Shown here: positions 30,023 to 37,655 of the stretch, in pieces
Layout: every line of letters begins with the position of its first letter
Position numbering within the stretch: the stretch's first letter is position 1
DNA from: a virus
DNA: 51,663 nt
Virus record (IMG/VR): IMGVR_UViG_3300050821_016825
Location: 1-51,663 of that record
Direction: 5' to 3' (one strand)
Program-made: the position numbers and the translations under genes
Notes under the pieces: model-generated
Told to the model about the DNA's origin: nothing
Seen by the model: the letters and a program-made list of their open reading frames with translations, nothing else
The model's database searches: none

Positions 30023-31194
30023 CAGTCTTTGTAGGGATCGAAGATGTCTTTCCCAGACATTGCCACGCCGATTGGTCGCAGCACGTGCAAAATCTTGATC
30101 GTGCCCTCATGCTCCTTGAGGACCTCAGGCAGGCGGCGGTAAGCCTGTGGGGCCTCGTCGAGATCGGACCCACGCAGGCAGACGCCCTTGTCGTGGACCC
30201 ATTTCATCATCTCGTCGTGGCGCACCAGACCGGGCTGGCGCTGCTTCTTGCTGTTCTCGTCGCGCACGAATCGGCCGCGTGCGGCGGTTCTGGACATGAT
30301 CCTTCCGGCCCCGTGGACCGTCGAGTAGAGGGACTCTTTCGATTTCTCCGACTCGACGCCCTCGATGATGACCGCGTCGTCGCCCATCGAGCCGCCGACG
30401 AACCCTCTCTGTCCGGGGAAAGCGGGCGTGGCGCCCTTGCGGACCACCCACAGGTCTTCCCCGAGGTGGTTCTCGCGCCAGGCGAAGTTGTGGTGGTTGT
30501 GGACCTCGTCGGTGATGTTGGCCTTCAGGATGTTGCGTGCAACGTGTCTGGCAACGTACTCGCGGCCCGCGTAGGCGTATCGGCCTGCGAGGTTCATGGC
30601 GCGGACGTAGGACTCTCCCAGCTCGCTCGTCTCGTCAATCAGGGTCGGGGGCACGTCCATGCCGTCCTTGCCGCCGGCGAGATGAAGGAACGCGGTAGCG
30701 GTGCCGTGGCCGAGGCCTCGGGAGCCGAAGTGAACGCCGACCCAGATCATGTCCGTCTCGTCGGCGAAGACGTCAACGTAGTGGTTGCCCGACCCGACCG
30801 TGCCGAGCTGGGCGGCCGCCTTCTGCTTGAGCGGGGCCACCACGTCAATCTTCCAGGCCTCGTCATCAAACAGTTCATGGTCGATGGGCGTGTTGTTGAC
30901 GCGGCCGACGCCGAAGGAGATCTGGGAGACGACGTCGTCCATGACGCTGTCGATCAGGGGCAGGACGTCTTTGAGCTTCGCGTCGGTCTTGCAGGCCATG
31001 TTGCCGCAGGCGATGTCGAAGCCGACCCCGGAAGGGGAGACAACGCCCTTGTAGGCCACGACGCCGCCGATGGGCATGCTGTAGCCCTTGTGACCGTCCG
31101 CGCACAGGACGGCGTGTCTGCCTTCAGGGGTGAGGCAGGTCTTGATCTGCGCGATGGTGGCGTCGTCGTGGGGACCGAAGATTTTGAGCGACAT
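30022..31194 (-). CDS. rtcB: RNA ligase RtcB (390 aa)
   Basis: RtcB joins RNA 2',3'-cyclic phosphate (3'-P) ends to 5'-OH ends with GTP and Mn2+. All family landmarks are present: DGHKGYSMPIGGV (33-45), GVGFDIACGN with Cys63, LGTVGSGNHYVDVF with His138, VHFGSRGLGH with His155, HNHHN (232-236), GATPA, and STVHGAGR with His294, the guanylylated His. In phages it would repair host-cleaved tRNAs or process RNA. It is followed on the genome by a SpoU methyltransferase gene 5 bases upstream. Length is typical of bacterial short forms. Confidence 0.92.
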   Translation of the reverse strand: MSLKIFGPHDDATIAQIKTCLTPEGRHAVLCADGHKGYSMPIGGVVAYKGVVSPSGVGFDIACGNMACKTDAKLKDVLPLIDSVMDDVVSQISFGVGRVNNTPIDHELFDDEAWKIDVVAPLKQKAAAQLGTVGSGNHYVDVFADETDMIWVGVHFGSRGLGHGTATAFLHLAGGKDGMDVPPTLIDETSELGESYVRAMNLAGRYAYAGREYVARHVARNILKANITDEVHNHHNFAWRENHLGEDLWVVRKGATPAFPGQRGFVGGSMGDDAVIIEGVESEKSKESLYSTVHGAGRIMSRTAARGRFVRDENSKKQRQPGLVRHDEMMKWVHDKGVCLRGSDLDEAPQAYRRLPEVLKEHEGTIKILHVLRPIGVAMSGKDIFDPYKD

Positions 31195-31199
31195 GGGGA

Positions 31200-31646
31200 T
31201 CAGGAAGTGATCTTGGAATGGCGGTCGAACAGGACGATGCTCCCAGCCACGGCGACGTTCATGGACCGCTCTCCGGGGAGGACGACCAGGTGGTGGCAGT
31301 GCGTGAGGGCCTTCTCGGTCAGGCCGTGGTCCTCCGCACCGAGCAGGTAGATTGCCCTGGCGGGGTGCTTGTACTCCTTGATCGTCTTGGAGCGCTCGTC
31401 CATCTCGACGCCCACCAGCACGCAGTCGTAGGGAATGGTCTTGTAGAAGTCCTCGAAGGTGTCGTGGTGGTAGAGGGGGATGTGCCGCCAGGACTCGAGG
31501 GTGTCGCTCGACTGCCGCTTGTAGCGCCTGCCGATCGTGAAGATGAACGAGGCCCCGAGGATGTTGGCCGTGCGCCACAGGGTGCCGACGTTTGTCTCCG
31601 TCTTGGTGTGTTCGATACCGATGCCGAAGAAACCGCGCGAACTCAT
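31200..31646 (-). CDS. SpoU/TrmH-type RNA 2'-O-methyltransferase (148 aa)
   Basis: SPOUT motifs in order: TETNVGTLWRTANILGA (motif 1, with N, R), IYLLGAEDHGL (motif 2), LPGERSMNVAVAGSIVLFDR (motif 3, S-x-N-V-A). The size suits the small TrmL-like type that methylates the tRNA wobble position, but the target cannot be read from sequence. Its ATG overlaps the stop of the DUF7448-like gene, and RtcB starts right after its stop, suggesting a tRNA repair/modification unit. Confidence 0.85.
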   Translation of the reverse strand: MSSRGFFGIGIEHTKTETNVGTLWRTANILGASFIFTIGRRYKRQSSDTLESWRHIPLYHHDTFEDFYKTIPYDCVLVGVEMDERSKTIKEYKHPARAIYLLGAEDHGLTEKALTHCHHLVVLPGERSMNVAVAGSIVLFDRHSKITS

Positions 31647-32089
31647 TTGGACGGGACTGGGACAGTCTCCAGGACGTCATCTGTGACTTCCGGGAACACC
31701 TCGCGATCACTTGCTGCTTCCATCCAGCCGCCGTAATAGCCGTTGGAGTAGTTGCGAAACGAGAAGACCGATGTCTGTTCGCCAAATTCGGGGTGCTCGG
31801 TAGTGATGGCGTAGCCGTACAAGGAGATGGCGCTGTCGTGGTAGTCCTTTTTCCTGTCGTCTTTCTCCTCTCCATCTCCCAGTTCCAGTTCCTTCACCGC
31901 AAGCACGGGGCCGTTCTCCAGGAGCTTCTTCGTCCCGATGAGGTCATAGAACACAGACCGAGAGCAGCAGTCGCCTTCGACCCTGAAGACGAACGGGCCG
32001 CCGTCAGTCTCGAACTTCAGGTAGTCCTCGTTTATGAAGATCCGGATGATCTTCTTGCCAACGAGCTTGTACAGATTTTCGGAAGTCAT
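31643..32089 (-). CDS. DUF7448-like phage protein (148 aa)
   Basis: Contains LVGKKIIRIFINEDYLKFET, VEGDCCSRSVFYDLIGT, SLYGYAITT, and FRNYSNGYYGGWM. The G-D-C-C-S and SNGYYGG pairs are what I recall of DUF7448. Function unknown. Start at 32089 (MTSENLYK) preferred to 32110 because TACAGT lies exactly six bases before it. Confidence 0.7.
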   Translation of the reverse strand: MTSENLYKLVGKKIIRIFINEDYLKFETDGGPFVFRVEGDCCSRSVFYDLIGTKKLLENGPVLAVKELELGDGEEKDDRKKDYHDSAISLYGYAITTEHPEFGEQTSVFSFRNYSNGYYGGWMEAASDREVFPEVTDDVLETVPVPSK

Positions 32090-32095
32090 GACGCG

Positions 32096-32101
32096 ACTGT
32101 A
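32096..32101 (-). promoter_or_regulatory. -10 box TACAGT, leaderless spacing, rtcB operon
   Basis: TTGCGA, 18 bases, TACAGT, six bases (CGCGTC), ATG at 32089. Would drive DUF7448-like, SpoU, RtcB and the small gene after it. Confidence 0.5.
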
Positions 32102-32148
32102 GTTGCGCATCTACTCCGCTCGCAAGTTCTTCGACTTGACACGACCGA

Positions 32149-32463
32149 TCAGGCCGCAGCGGCCCACGTCTGGTTCAGGCAGTTCTTGGCCACTCTCTCA
32201 TGGATGGAGACGTACTCGGCAACCGACAGGCCCGTGGGAGACAGGATGTTCCTCAGTTTCTGGAACTGGCGGATGGACAGGCGCTGCCCGCAGAGCGCCT
32301 TGCTGTGAGAGTCAACGCAGCGCTGATAATGCTGGGCCAGGTTGGCGGCGGACATCGACCTGCCGCAGGACGGGCATGGAACCTTCTTGTTGAAGCCGCC
32401 TCTCTTTCGAGCGCTGGGGGCCGTCAGAGCGTCCTCGGGCAGGATCGGGACGTGGTAAGTCAT
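32149..32463 (-). CDS. Zinc-finger protein (104 aa)
   Basis: KKVPCPSCGRSMSAANLAQH YQRC-type finger (C-x2-C-x12-H-x4-C), flanked by basic residues, then a helical part LSIRQFQKLRNILSPTGLSV. DNA or RNA binding is likely. Coupled by ATGA to the coiled-coil gene's stop. Confidence 0.6.
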   Translation of the reverse strand: MTYHVPILPEDALTAPSARKRGGFNKKVPCPSCGRSMSAANLAQHYQRCVDSHSKALCGQRLSIRQFQKLRNILSPTGLSVAEYVSIHERVAKNCLNQTWAAAA

Positions 32464-32684
32464 GCGGCAGGAGCGGGATCGGGGGAGCGCAGTTGCTGCA
32501 TCAGGTCCATCTCTTCCTTTTGCTTCGCCTCGAACAGTGCCTTGAGCTCTTCATTGCGCTCCGCGCGCAGGTGTTTGGGCGTGTACGCCAGCCCGGCGGC
32601 GCGCTGGTTCAGTTCCTCCATGTCATTGCGCAGGGCCTGGATCTTCTGGACGATCTCTTGCCGCTGGTCGAGGGTGAGGGTCAT
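32460..32684 (-). CDS. Small coiled-coil protein (74 aa)
   Basis: Entirely heptad-like: LDQRQEIVQKIQALRNDMEE, LKALFEAKQKEEMDLMQQL. Overlaps neighbours by four bases on both sides. Unknown function. Confidence 0.55.
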   Translation of the reverse strand: MTLTLDQRQEIVQKIQALRNDMEELNQRAAGLAYTPKHLRAERNEELKALFEAKQKEEMDLMQQLRSPDPAPAA

Positions 32685-32944
32685 GCGTTTCTGAGGGCGG
32701 TGTCGTTGGTGCGGAGGATGCGAGCGCTACCTCCGGTCTGCTGTCGGCACCTGTCACAGTCGCGGGTGACGAGACTGAGGCCGTGAGTGCAGAGCGCGAC
32801 GTCGTTCATCTGCTCGGGGGTGAGGACGTCGCAGGGCTGGTGACAGTAGAGGCAGCGGTACTTCCGCTCGACCGCTTCTTTCTTGCCCCAGGCCCAGCGG
32901 GCGTAGACGTTCTTGACGGGGGAGCGGCAGCAGGTGGAGAGCAT
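32681..32944 (-). CDS. Cys-rich zinc-binding protein (87 aa)
   Basis: STCCRSPVK, RCLYCHQPCDVLTPEQ and TRDCDRCRQQ give three Cys groups. First gene of a four-gene set going left; TATCCT lies eight bases before the ATG with a CCTTCCC spacer. The 83 bases upstream (32945-33027) show no gene. Confidence 0.55.
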   Translation of the reverse strand: MLSTCCRSPVKNVYARWAWGKKEAVERKYRCLYCHQPCDVLTPEQMNDVALCTHGLSLVTRDCDRCRQQTGGSARILRTNDTALRNA

Positions 32945-33027
32945 CCAAGGGAAGGATAGGCTTTGGGTCTGGAGGCCCGCAAGGGATCAGGATTGAGGAA
33001 GAATGCAACGAACCTTGTCACACGTGG

Positions 33028-33198
33028 TCAGACTTTCTGTGGAAAGAGGTGCGGGTTCATCGACTGGATCTCTCGCATGCGGGCGCGCAGTTTCTCGGCG
33101 TCCCCGGTCTTGGGGACACGGAAGTTGACCTGACGGCCCTGGAGGGCGGCCTTGTACCAGTCCCGGATGAACCGCTGATGGGAGATGGGGGAGTTCAT
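33028..33198 (-). CDS. Small basic protein (56 aa)
   Basis: MNSPISHQRFIRDWYKAALQ followed by VNFRVPKTGDAEKLRARMRE. The start overlaps the upstream stop (ATGA) and is preceded by ATCTCACCC. Unknown function. Confidence 0.55.
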   Translation of the reverse strand: MNSPISHQRFIRDWYKAALQGRQVNFRVPKTGDAEKLRARMREIQSMNPHLFPQKV

Positions 33199-33416
33199 GG
33201 GTGAGATTGTGCAAAGGCGGCCGCGGCCTCTTGCAGGCCGGGGCGCAGATACCACGTTCCCGTCTTCACCAGCTCAGCACCGGACGGGTCGTAGCCTTGC
33301 AGGTCCTCGGGCTTGCGCACACAGCGCGCGGCGCGGTTCTTCGGGTGCGTGCCGTTCTCGAAGCACCAGGAGATGAACTGGTCGAAGGAGCCGGAGAGGA
33401 CGAGCTTGGTCTTCAT
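33195..33416 (-). CDS. Hypothetical protein (73 aa)
   Basis: MKTKLVLSGSFDQFISWCFE, then HPKNRAARCVRKPEDLQGYD. The QFISWCFEN / R-A-x-V-x-x-PEDLQGY arrangement looks like a compact fold that I have seen in phage proteins, without a function. ATGA overlaps on both sides. Confidence 0.55.
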   Translation of the reverse strand: MKTKLVLSGSFDQFISWCFENGTHPKNRAARCVRKPEDLQGYDPSGAELVKTGTWYLRPGLQEAAAAFAQSHP

Positions 33417-33730
33417 CGCTTGCGGGTGGAGGGCCTTTCTCGTTCTACGCTCAGCGCAATCGTCGTTCGCTCAAATCTCGGCTCAATTATGGTGAGATGA
33501 TCTAACTTTGGATAGAAGTCCTCCGTCAGTCGAAGGATTAGCTCCCTTTTTTCTTCTGCAATGCTCCACGAACCTAAATTGCGCAGTTGGTTAGTCTGTT
33601 GATTCGGAAACAGACTCGTCAGTTTCTGGTCGAGCCTCTTGGCCTCGGCGGTTTGAAGCTGAGTACCGAACCAGGTCCCAAATACAAAGAATAAAGAAGC
33701 AACAGTGATCTCAACGAGAAGAGTTAGCAT
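33413..33730 (-). CDS. Membrane-anchored small protein (105 aa)
   Basis: One N-terminal membrane helix (LTLLVEITVASLFFVFGTWF, residues 2-21), then a soluble helical part (LDQKLTSLFPNQQTNQL, IAEEKRELILRLTEDF). AT-richer than neighbours. No cleavable signal; probably faces the periplasm or cytoplasm with the C-terminus. Unknown role. Confidence 0.55.
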   Translation of the reverse strand: MLTLLVEITVASLFFVFGTWFGTQLQTAEAKRLDQKLTSLFPNQQTNQLRNLGSWSIAEEKRELILRLTEDFYPKLDHLTIIEPRFERTTIALSVERERPSTRKR

Positions 33731-33754
33731 GTGCAGGGGAAAAACAGATATTGG

Positions 33755-34000
33755 TCAGCAGTGTTGCCAGGAACCGTCCTTGCGGTGGAAGTCGTTGCCG
33801 TACCAGTTGCCACCGTGGCCCTTGCGGGCGACCTCGGCCTTCTCCTGTGTTTTCCCCAGCGACAGCACCTTCCAGACCAGAGTGGTGTCCTCGGCGTCCT
33901 TGAGCGTAACGCCAACTCCGGGCCGAAGCCGAGGATCGGTGTCGAGCCAGCAGACCTGGCTTTGCTTGCCGCTTTCGATGACGCACTGGGTGACTTGCAT
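33755..34000 (-). CDS. Small beta protein (81 aa)
   Basis: MQVTQCVIESGKQSQVCWLD, RPGVGVTLKDAEDTTLVWKV, then a basic end with GNDFHRKDGSW. Similar short 'VTQC.IE.G...QV.W...' proteins occur in many phages, function unknown. TAATCT is six bases before the ATG. Confidence 0.6.
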   Translation of the reverse strand: MQVTQCVIESGKQSQVCWLDTDPRLRPGVGVTLKDAEDTTLVWKVLSLGKTQEKAEVARKGHGGNWYGNDFHRKDGSWQHC

Positions 34001-34006
34001 GGTCTG

Positions 34007-34012
34007 AGATTA
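34007..34012 (-). promoter_or_regulatory. -10 box TAATCT, leaderless spacing
   Basis: TAATCT, six bases (CAGACC), ATG at 34000. On the other strand, TGCTACCCT ends nine bases before the GP88-like ATG at 34100, so this is a divergent start region. Confidence 0.5.
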
Positions 34013-34099
34013 CCGCCGAGCTGGAGGACCTCCAAGGCAATCTGGCCCAGGTCGGGTTGACTCCTGCGCCGCTCCCTTTCGTGCTACCCTGCCCGGCGC

Positions 34100-34801
34100 A
34101 TGGCGCGCTCCCGGGGTGTTTCCCTGCCCATCGCCGGCGAGGAAATACCGCTCTTCACGGGCGACATTGAGGAGGAAGCCAGCAGGATGAACAAGCACTT
34201 GGCCGAGGACCTGGGTGGCAGGCTCTCGTTCCCGAGCAAGATGGACTGCCCGGCCTGGGGCATCCCGGCAAGGCGTTGCAAGATCGGTTCGGTCCTGGCG
34301 CAGCAGGAAGGAACGACCTGTTCCGACTGCTACGCCCTCAAGGGGACGTTTCGGTTTAAGACCGTGGACGACGTGATGGAGGCCAACTACCAGAAGATGT
34401 TCAATGTGCTCTGGGCACCCGCGCTCCTGGCGAGCATTCGCTGGGAGTGCCGCGACCGCTTCCGCTGGCTCCTTTCAGGTGACTTGCAGAACGAGAACAT
34501 GGCAAGGAACATCTTCCAGATCTGCAACGCGACCCGCCATCTCCTGCACTGGCTACCAACTCGCGAAGGGGCATTGATCCGCAAACTGCGCAAGGAAATA
34601 CCTGACAACCTGACCATCCGCGAGTCCGCGACCCTGGTGGGCGGACCGCCGCCCAGGTCGTGGCCCTGGACCTCAACCGTCGTGACCGAGGCGACGGCCG
34701 ACACCTGCCCATCGTCAAGAGAGGGCGGAAACTGCACGGACCACGGGTGTAACGCCTGCTGGGACAGGAACGTCAAGAACGTCCCCTACCTGAAACATTA
34801 G
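34100..34801 (+). CDS. GP88-like phage protein (233 aa)
   Basis: KMDCPAWGIPARRCKIG followed by TTCSDCYALKG (Cys cluster) and LTIRESATLVGG; this matches the 'gene product 88' family known from mycobacteriophages and others, whose Cys cluster probably holds a metal. The C-terminus has another set, TCPSSREGGNCTDHGCNACW. Function unknown. One of few rightward genes in this part; extended -10 TGCTACCCT just upstream. Confidence 0.75.
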   Translation: MARSRGVSLPIAGEEIPLFTGDIEEEASRMNKHLAEDLGGRLSFPSKMDCPAWGIPARRCKIGSVLAQQEGTTCSDCYALKGTFRFKTVDDVMEANYQKMFNVLWAPALLASIRWECRDRFRWLLSGDLQNENMARNIFQICNATRHLLHWLPTREGALIRKLRKEIPDNLTIRESATLVGGPPPRSWPWTSTVVTEATADTCPSSREGGNCTDHGCNACWDRNVKNVPYLKH

Positions 34802-34807
34802 CCTTGA

Positions 34808-35062
34808 TCACTCCTCCTGCTGATACAGCCTCAGCGGCCGCGGCACCACCTCCCCCTCGTCCAGTTCCTGATGCAAGTGGGAAATGATCGTCTCGGCGAA
34901 CGCGCGCGCGGCCTCGTCGATGATCCTGTTCAGATCGCTCAGTGGCAGAGGCAGGATGATCGGGCCATCGTCGGGCTGCTCAAGGGGCACATCAGGGAAG
35001 TCTACCGAGGCCGTGCTCGAAACACAAGTTGGAGCGGGGGACAGGATTTCGCCCGCCCCCAC
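34808..35062 (-). CDS. Hypothetical protein (84 aa, GTG start)
   Basis: Pro/Asp-rich first half (VPLEQPDDGPIILPLPLSDL), then an amphipathic helix (IIDEAARAFAETIISHLHQE). A TAAGCT box is ten bases before the GTG. Tail to tail with the GP88-like gene, with only 6 bases between. Unknown function. Confidence 0.5.
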   Translation of the reverse strand: MGAGEILSPAPTCVSSTASVDFPDVPLEQPDDGPIILPLPLSDLNRIIDEAARAFAETIISHLHQELDEGEVVPRPLRLYQQEE

Positions 35063-35075
35063 GCGTCCGCATAGC

Positions 35076-35324
35076 TTAGCAGAACCTGCCCGTTTTCAGC
35101 AGCTCGCCATCGACCGCAAGGACGTGAACCTCTTCTCCGCATTCGTTCTTGTAGGGCAGGCATTCGTCCAGGACCAGTTCGATGCCGCCGGCGGAGAGCC
35201 GGGGGCGTTTGTCCTTCGTGCCCACATCCACGCCCTTCCGGATCGTCTCGAGGAACTCAAGGGAGACGAACAGGATCGGGCGCTTCGACTTGGTGAGGAC
35301 CGCAGCGGTGTCCAGGGGGAGCAT
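35076..35324 (-). CDS. Hypothetical protein (82 aa)
   Basis: MLPLDTAAVLTKSKRPILFV, LEFLETIRKGVDVGTKDKRP, then DECLPYKNECGEEVHVLAVD. Has the look of a small folded beta protein. TACGCT is seven bases before its ATG, supporting this start over the longer frame upstream. Confidence 0.6.
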   Translation of the reverse strand: MLPLDTAAVLTKSKRPILFVSLEFLETIRKGVDVGTKDKRPRLSAGGIELVLDECLPYKNECGEEVHVLAVDGELLKTGRFC

Positions 35325-35331
35325 GGGGACA

Positions 35332-35337
35332 AGCGTA
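35332..35337 (-). promoter_or_regulatory. -10 box TGCTACGCT, leaderless spacing
   Basis: TACGCT, seven bases (TGTCCCC), ATG at 35324. Confidence 0.45.
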
Positions 35338-35371
35338 GCAGGGGCGGAGCGCCCGTGGTAGCATCTGCCTC

Positions 35372-35424
35372 GATCAGTCCTCCTCGGAGGCTCACTGATC
35401 AGGAGGGCAACTTCGGTTGCTCTC
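35372..35424. other. Paired hairpins between small genes
   Basis: First hairpin: GATCAGT...ACTGATC (35372-35378 with 35394-35400) with an inner CCTC/GAGG. Second: GAGGGCAAC-TTCG-GTTGCTCTC with a UUCG tetraloop in the plus-strand RNA and TTT after it, so it could act as a rightward terminator. The GATCAGTCCT sequence occurs again at 35430. Confidence 0.5.
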
Positions 35425-35431
35425 TTTGCGA

Positions 35432-35647
35432 TCAGTCCTTCCCTCTCATCTCCTGCTCGACCTGGTGCAGGTACTCCCGTGCCATGCTGCCCACCCACCT
35501 GGATACTCGGTCGTTCTCCTCCAGTTGCGGAAGAAACTGGCAGACGATGCAGACGGCAATGCACACGTCGATCAGGTCCCCCTCCTGGCGGTAGACGAAG
35601 GCGTGCAGGACGCGGAACTGTCTGAAGATCCGAGTGCAGACGTCCAT
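35432..35647 (-). CDS. Hypothetical protein (71 aa)
   Basis: MDVCTRIFRQFRVLHAFVYR, hydrophobic centre LIDVCIAVCIVCQFLPQL, and a charged C-terminus. It is an exception here, with a Shine-Dalgarno-like stretch (GGAGGTGAAAGGAGATGG) before the ATG. It follows TerL. Unknown function. Confidence 0.45.
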   Translation of the reverse strand: MDVCTRIFRQFRVLHAFVYRQEGDLIDVCIAVCIVCQFLPQLEENDRVSRWVGSMAREYLHQVEQEMRGKD

Positions 35648-35677
35648 GATCCATCTCCTTTCACCTCCAGCATACCG

Positions 35678-37138
35678 CTACCCGAACAGGATTTCACCGA
35701 CAAATCCCGTCGAGGCCGCCATGATTGCGAGCGCAATCGCCGTCGGGGCGTCATCGTGCGCCCCCGGGACCTCGGGCGCATGAGGGGACAGGAACTCGCC
35801 CTCGGACTTGTACTCGCGGATGAGTTGCGTCATCTGCTCTTCCACCTCGGACGCGAGCGGGTGCCAGGCGGGGTAACTGAAGCGCAGCGGGTCGCCCGGG
35901 TCGCGGAACAGGGCCCCCTCGAAGGTCGTGTAGAGGTCGTTCTTCGACTTCTGCGTGAAGGCGTACAGGGACTCCTCGCCCATCGGCAGGAAGCCCTTCT
36001 GCATCAGGTATTCCGACTGCATGTTGGCGCTGGTGGCGTCCACCCGGACGGAGACGATCCCCGATTGGTAGGGTTTCAGGTCTTCGAGAATCAGCCCGAT
36101 CTGTTCCTCGTAGGGGACGTGGGGGTACTTCCAGACGTTGACCAAGTCGTTCTCGGCGTTCACCAGAGCGGCCCAGGTCCAGTCGCTGGTGCGCGCCCAG
36201 TCGATGCCAAGATAGAACTGATCGGCGCAGCACGGTTTGGCTCGCGCGAGGGAGAGAAAGCGCTCGCGCGAGATGAAGTTGCCCTCCTCGATCATGTCTT
36301 CGAGGTAGTAGTTGCGCTTGATCTCGGGGTTGTTTCTGCCCTTGGCCCGCAGCTCGGCCTGGAAGGCGTGCTCGTAGGCGAGGTGGCTGGGGTCGCCCGT
36401 CTGCTGGAACACAATCCTGCGGTCGCGGCAGACTTCTTCCGCATCCACCACGATCGCGATGCTGTCGGGCAGGTCCCCGTCGCAGCCGCGCTTGTAGTCG
36501 GAGAGGACCGTGCAGCCGACGCCGAAGTGCCAGGTCACGCCGTTCGTGCTGGCGAGCATCGGGTCCAGCTCGTCACTGCGCTTCTGGTGGTCCGCCTTGT
36601 GCGACTCCTCGATCGCCAGGACGTTGAGGGTCTTCGACTCGTTGTGCGTCGTCGGGGCCAGGCTGAACTTGAACATCTCCGACATCAGCAGGCCCTGGCG
36701 GTAGGCCCGGATCGTGGACTGGTTGTTCTCCCGGTCCTCCACCTGCCACCGTTCCCGCAGTTTCTGCAGGGACTGCTTCAGGCGGTCGATGTCCGTCTTC
36801 GCCTGTTCCCCGTGCGGGGACGCTATCGCCGCCATCAGGGGCTGGTTGAGGAAGTGACGGTAGTACAGGACCAGGAACCGTAGCAGCAGCGTCAGGACTT
36901 CCGTCTTGCCCGCCTGCCGGGCGATCTTCACGAACACCGTCTTGCGCTCCACCAGGACCGAGGACAGGAGCGCTCGGGCCACCTTCAACTGGTACGGATA
37001 CAGGTGCGTCTGAAACTCCTGGAGGCAGAACAGCCGGAACAGTTCCAGCACCTTCTCTAGGAGGGACTGGCGCTGGGGAAGTGTCAGTTGATGCAGGTGC
37101 ATTGGGCGTAGTTTCGCCCTGTTTGGCCGCATCCGCAA
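35678..37138 (-). CDS. terL: Terminase large subunit (486 aa)
   Basis: ATP-driven DNA packaging motor. Walker A-like KIARQAGKTEVL (71-82), then NVLAIEESHKAD as Walker B with catalytic Glu, and a nuclease domain with acidic residues in YLGIDWARTSDW, VSVRVDATSAN and GAHDDAPTAIAL. The length is typical. The first 12 residues (MRMRPNRAKLRP) precede a second possible start, MHLHQL at 37102. Its first 530 bases lie within the open frame of the small subunit gene. Confidence 0.9.
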   Translation of the reverse strand: MRMRPNRAKLRPMHLHQLTLPQRQSLLEKVLELFRLFCLQEFQTHLYPYQLKVARALLSSVLVERKTVFVKIARQAGKTEVLTLLLRFLVLYYRHFLNQPLMAAIASPHGEQAKTDIDRLKQSLQKLRERWQVEDRENNQSTIRAYRQGLLMSEMFKFSLAPTTHNESKTLNVLAIEESHKADHQKRSDELDPMLASTNGVTWHFGVGCTVLSDYKRGCDGDLPDSIAIVVDAEEVCRDRRIVFQQTGDPSHLAYEHAFQAELRAKGRNNPEIKRNYYLEDMIEEGNFISRERFLSLARAKPCCADQFYLGIDWARTSDWTWAALVNAENDLVNVWKYPHVPYEEQIGLILEDLKPYQSGIVSVRVDATSANMQSEYLMQKGFLPMGEESLYAFTQKSKNDLYTTFEGALFRDPGDPLRFSYPAWHPLASEVEEQMTQLIREYKSEGEFLSPHAPEVPGAHDDAPTAIALAIMAASTGFVGEILFG

Positions 37139-37637
37139 TCATGCGGTCGGCCAGCTCCTCGGCGGCGTCCTTCTGGACGTTGACCTTGGTCTCGCTCTTT
37201 TCTGCCCAGCCGTCGCTGTTGTTGGACAGAGAGAACTTCACGCCATTGGTCGGAACCTTCGGGTCGAACAGGCACTCTTCCGCGTAGTTCTCCACCCGCT
37301 GCTTGGCCCGCTTCACCGAGTCAAAGAATTCGGGACGAACCTCGTAGTTGTTGAGCGTCTGTCGGGAGGTGTCCAGCCACACGGCCAGGCCCGTGACCGT
37401 GTAGGGGCGCTTCTTCTTGACTTCCCCGGAAACGAGGATGCAGCCCTTGGAGCGGGCGCGACCGAAGCAGTTGGAACAGTATTTCTTGCCGTCCTCCTCG
37501 TACAGTTCGTCGTGCGCCCATCTGCGCGTATCGTACTCCTTGTCACAGTCGTCGAAGTACGTGTTGATCCGTACTTCGAGGTCCTCGACGCTCTGGAACT
37601 TGAGCGGTCGGCCGACGGGCCGTGTCTCGGCTGTCAT
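36573..37637 (-). CDS. terS: Terminase small subunit with long overlapping C-terminal extension (354 aa)
   Basis: The first 180 residues are a small terminase: VGRPLKFQSVEDLEVRINTY, YTVTGLAVWLDTSRQTLNNY (helix-turn-helix), FFDSVKRAKQRVENYAEECL, and VKFSLSNNSDGWAEKSETKV. A zinc-like insert CSNCFGRARSKGC is present. Relatives end about here. In this sequence the frame continues for 177 Pro/Gly-rich codons out of frame over the TerL ATPase region. Either the tail is real overprinting or the stop was lost. TACCCT lies six bases before the ATG. Confidence 0.75.
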   Translation of the reverse strand: MTAETRPVGRPLKFQSVEDLEVRINTYFDDCDKEYDTRRWAHDELYEEDGKKYCSNCFGRARSKGCILVSGEVKKKRPYTVTGLAVWLDTSRQTLNNYEVRPEFFDSVKRAKQRVENYAEECLFDPKVPTNGVKFSLSNNSDGWAEKSETKVNVQKDAAEELADRMIADAAKQGETTPNAPASTDTSPAPVPPREGAGTVPAVLPPGVSDAPVSVPVEGGPSAPVLGPGGAQDGVREDRPAGGQDGSPDAAATVPGPVLPSLPQPAPDGGDSVPARGTGEDGHRPPEAVPAETAGTVAGGGPGEQPVHDPGLPPGPADVGDVQVQPGPDDAQRVEDPQRPGDRGVAQGGPPEAQ

Positions 37638-37643
37638 GCCGAC

Positions 37644-37649
37644 AGGGTA
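37644..37649 (-). promoter_or_regulatory. -10 box TGCTACCCT, leaderless spacing
   Basis: TACCCT, six bases (GTCGGC), ATG at 37637. The same TGCTACCCT also precedes the GP88-like gene. Confidence 0.5.
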
Positions 37650-37655
37650 GCATGA

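Noticed and set aside
30016-31350. 444-codon plus-strand frame opposite rtcB
   Set aside because: Antisense to complete RtcB motifs; only a GC-rich shadow.
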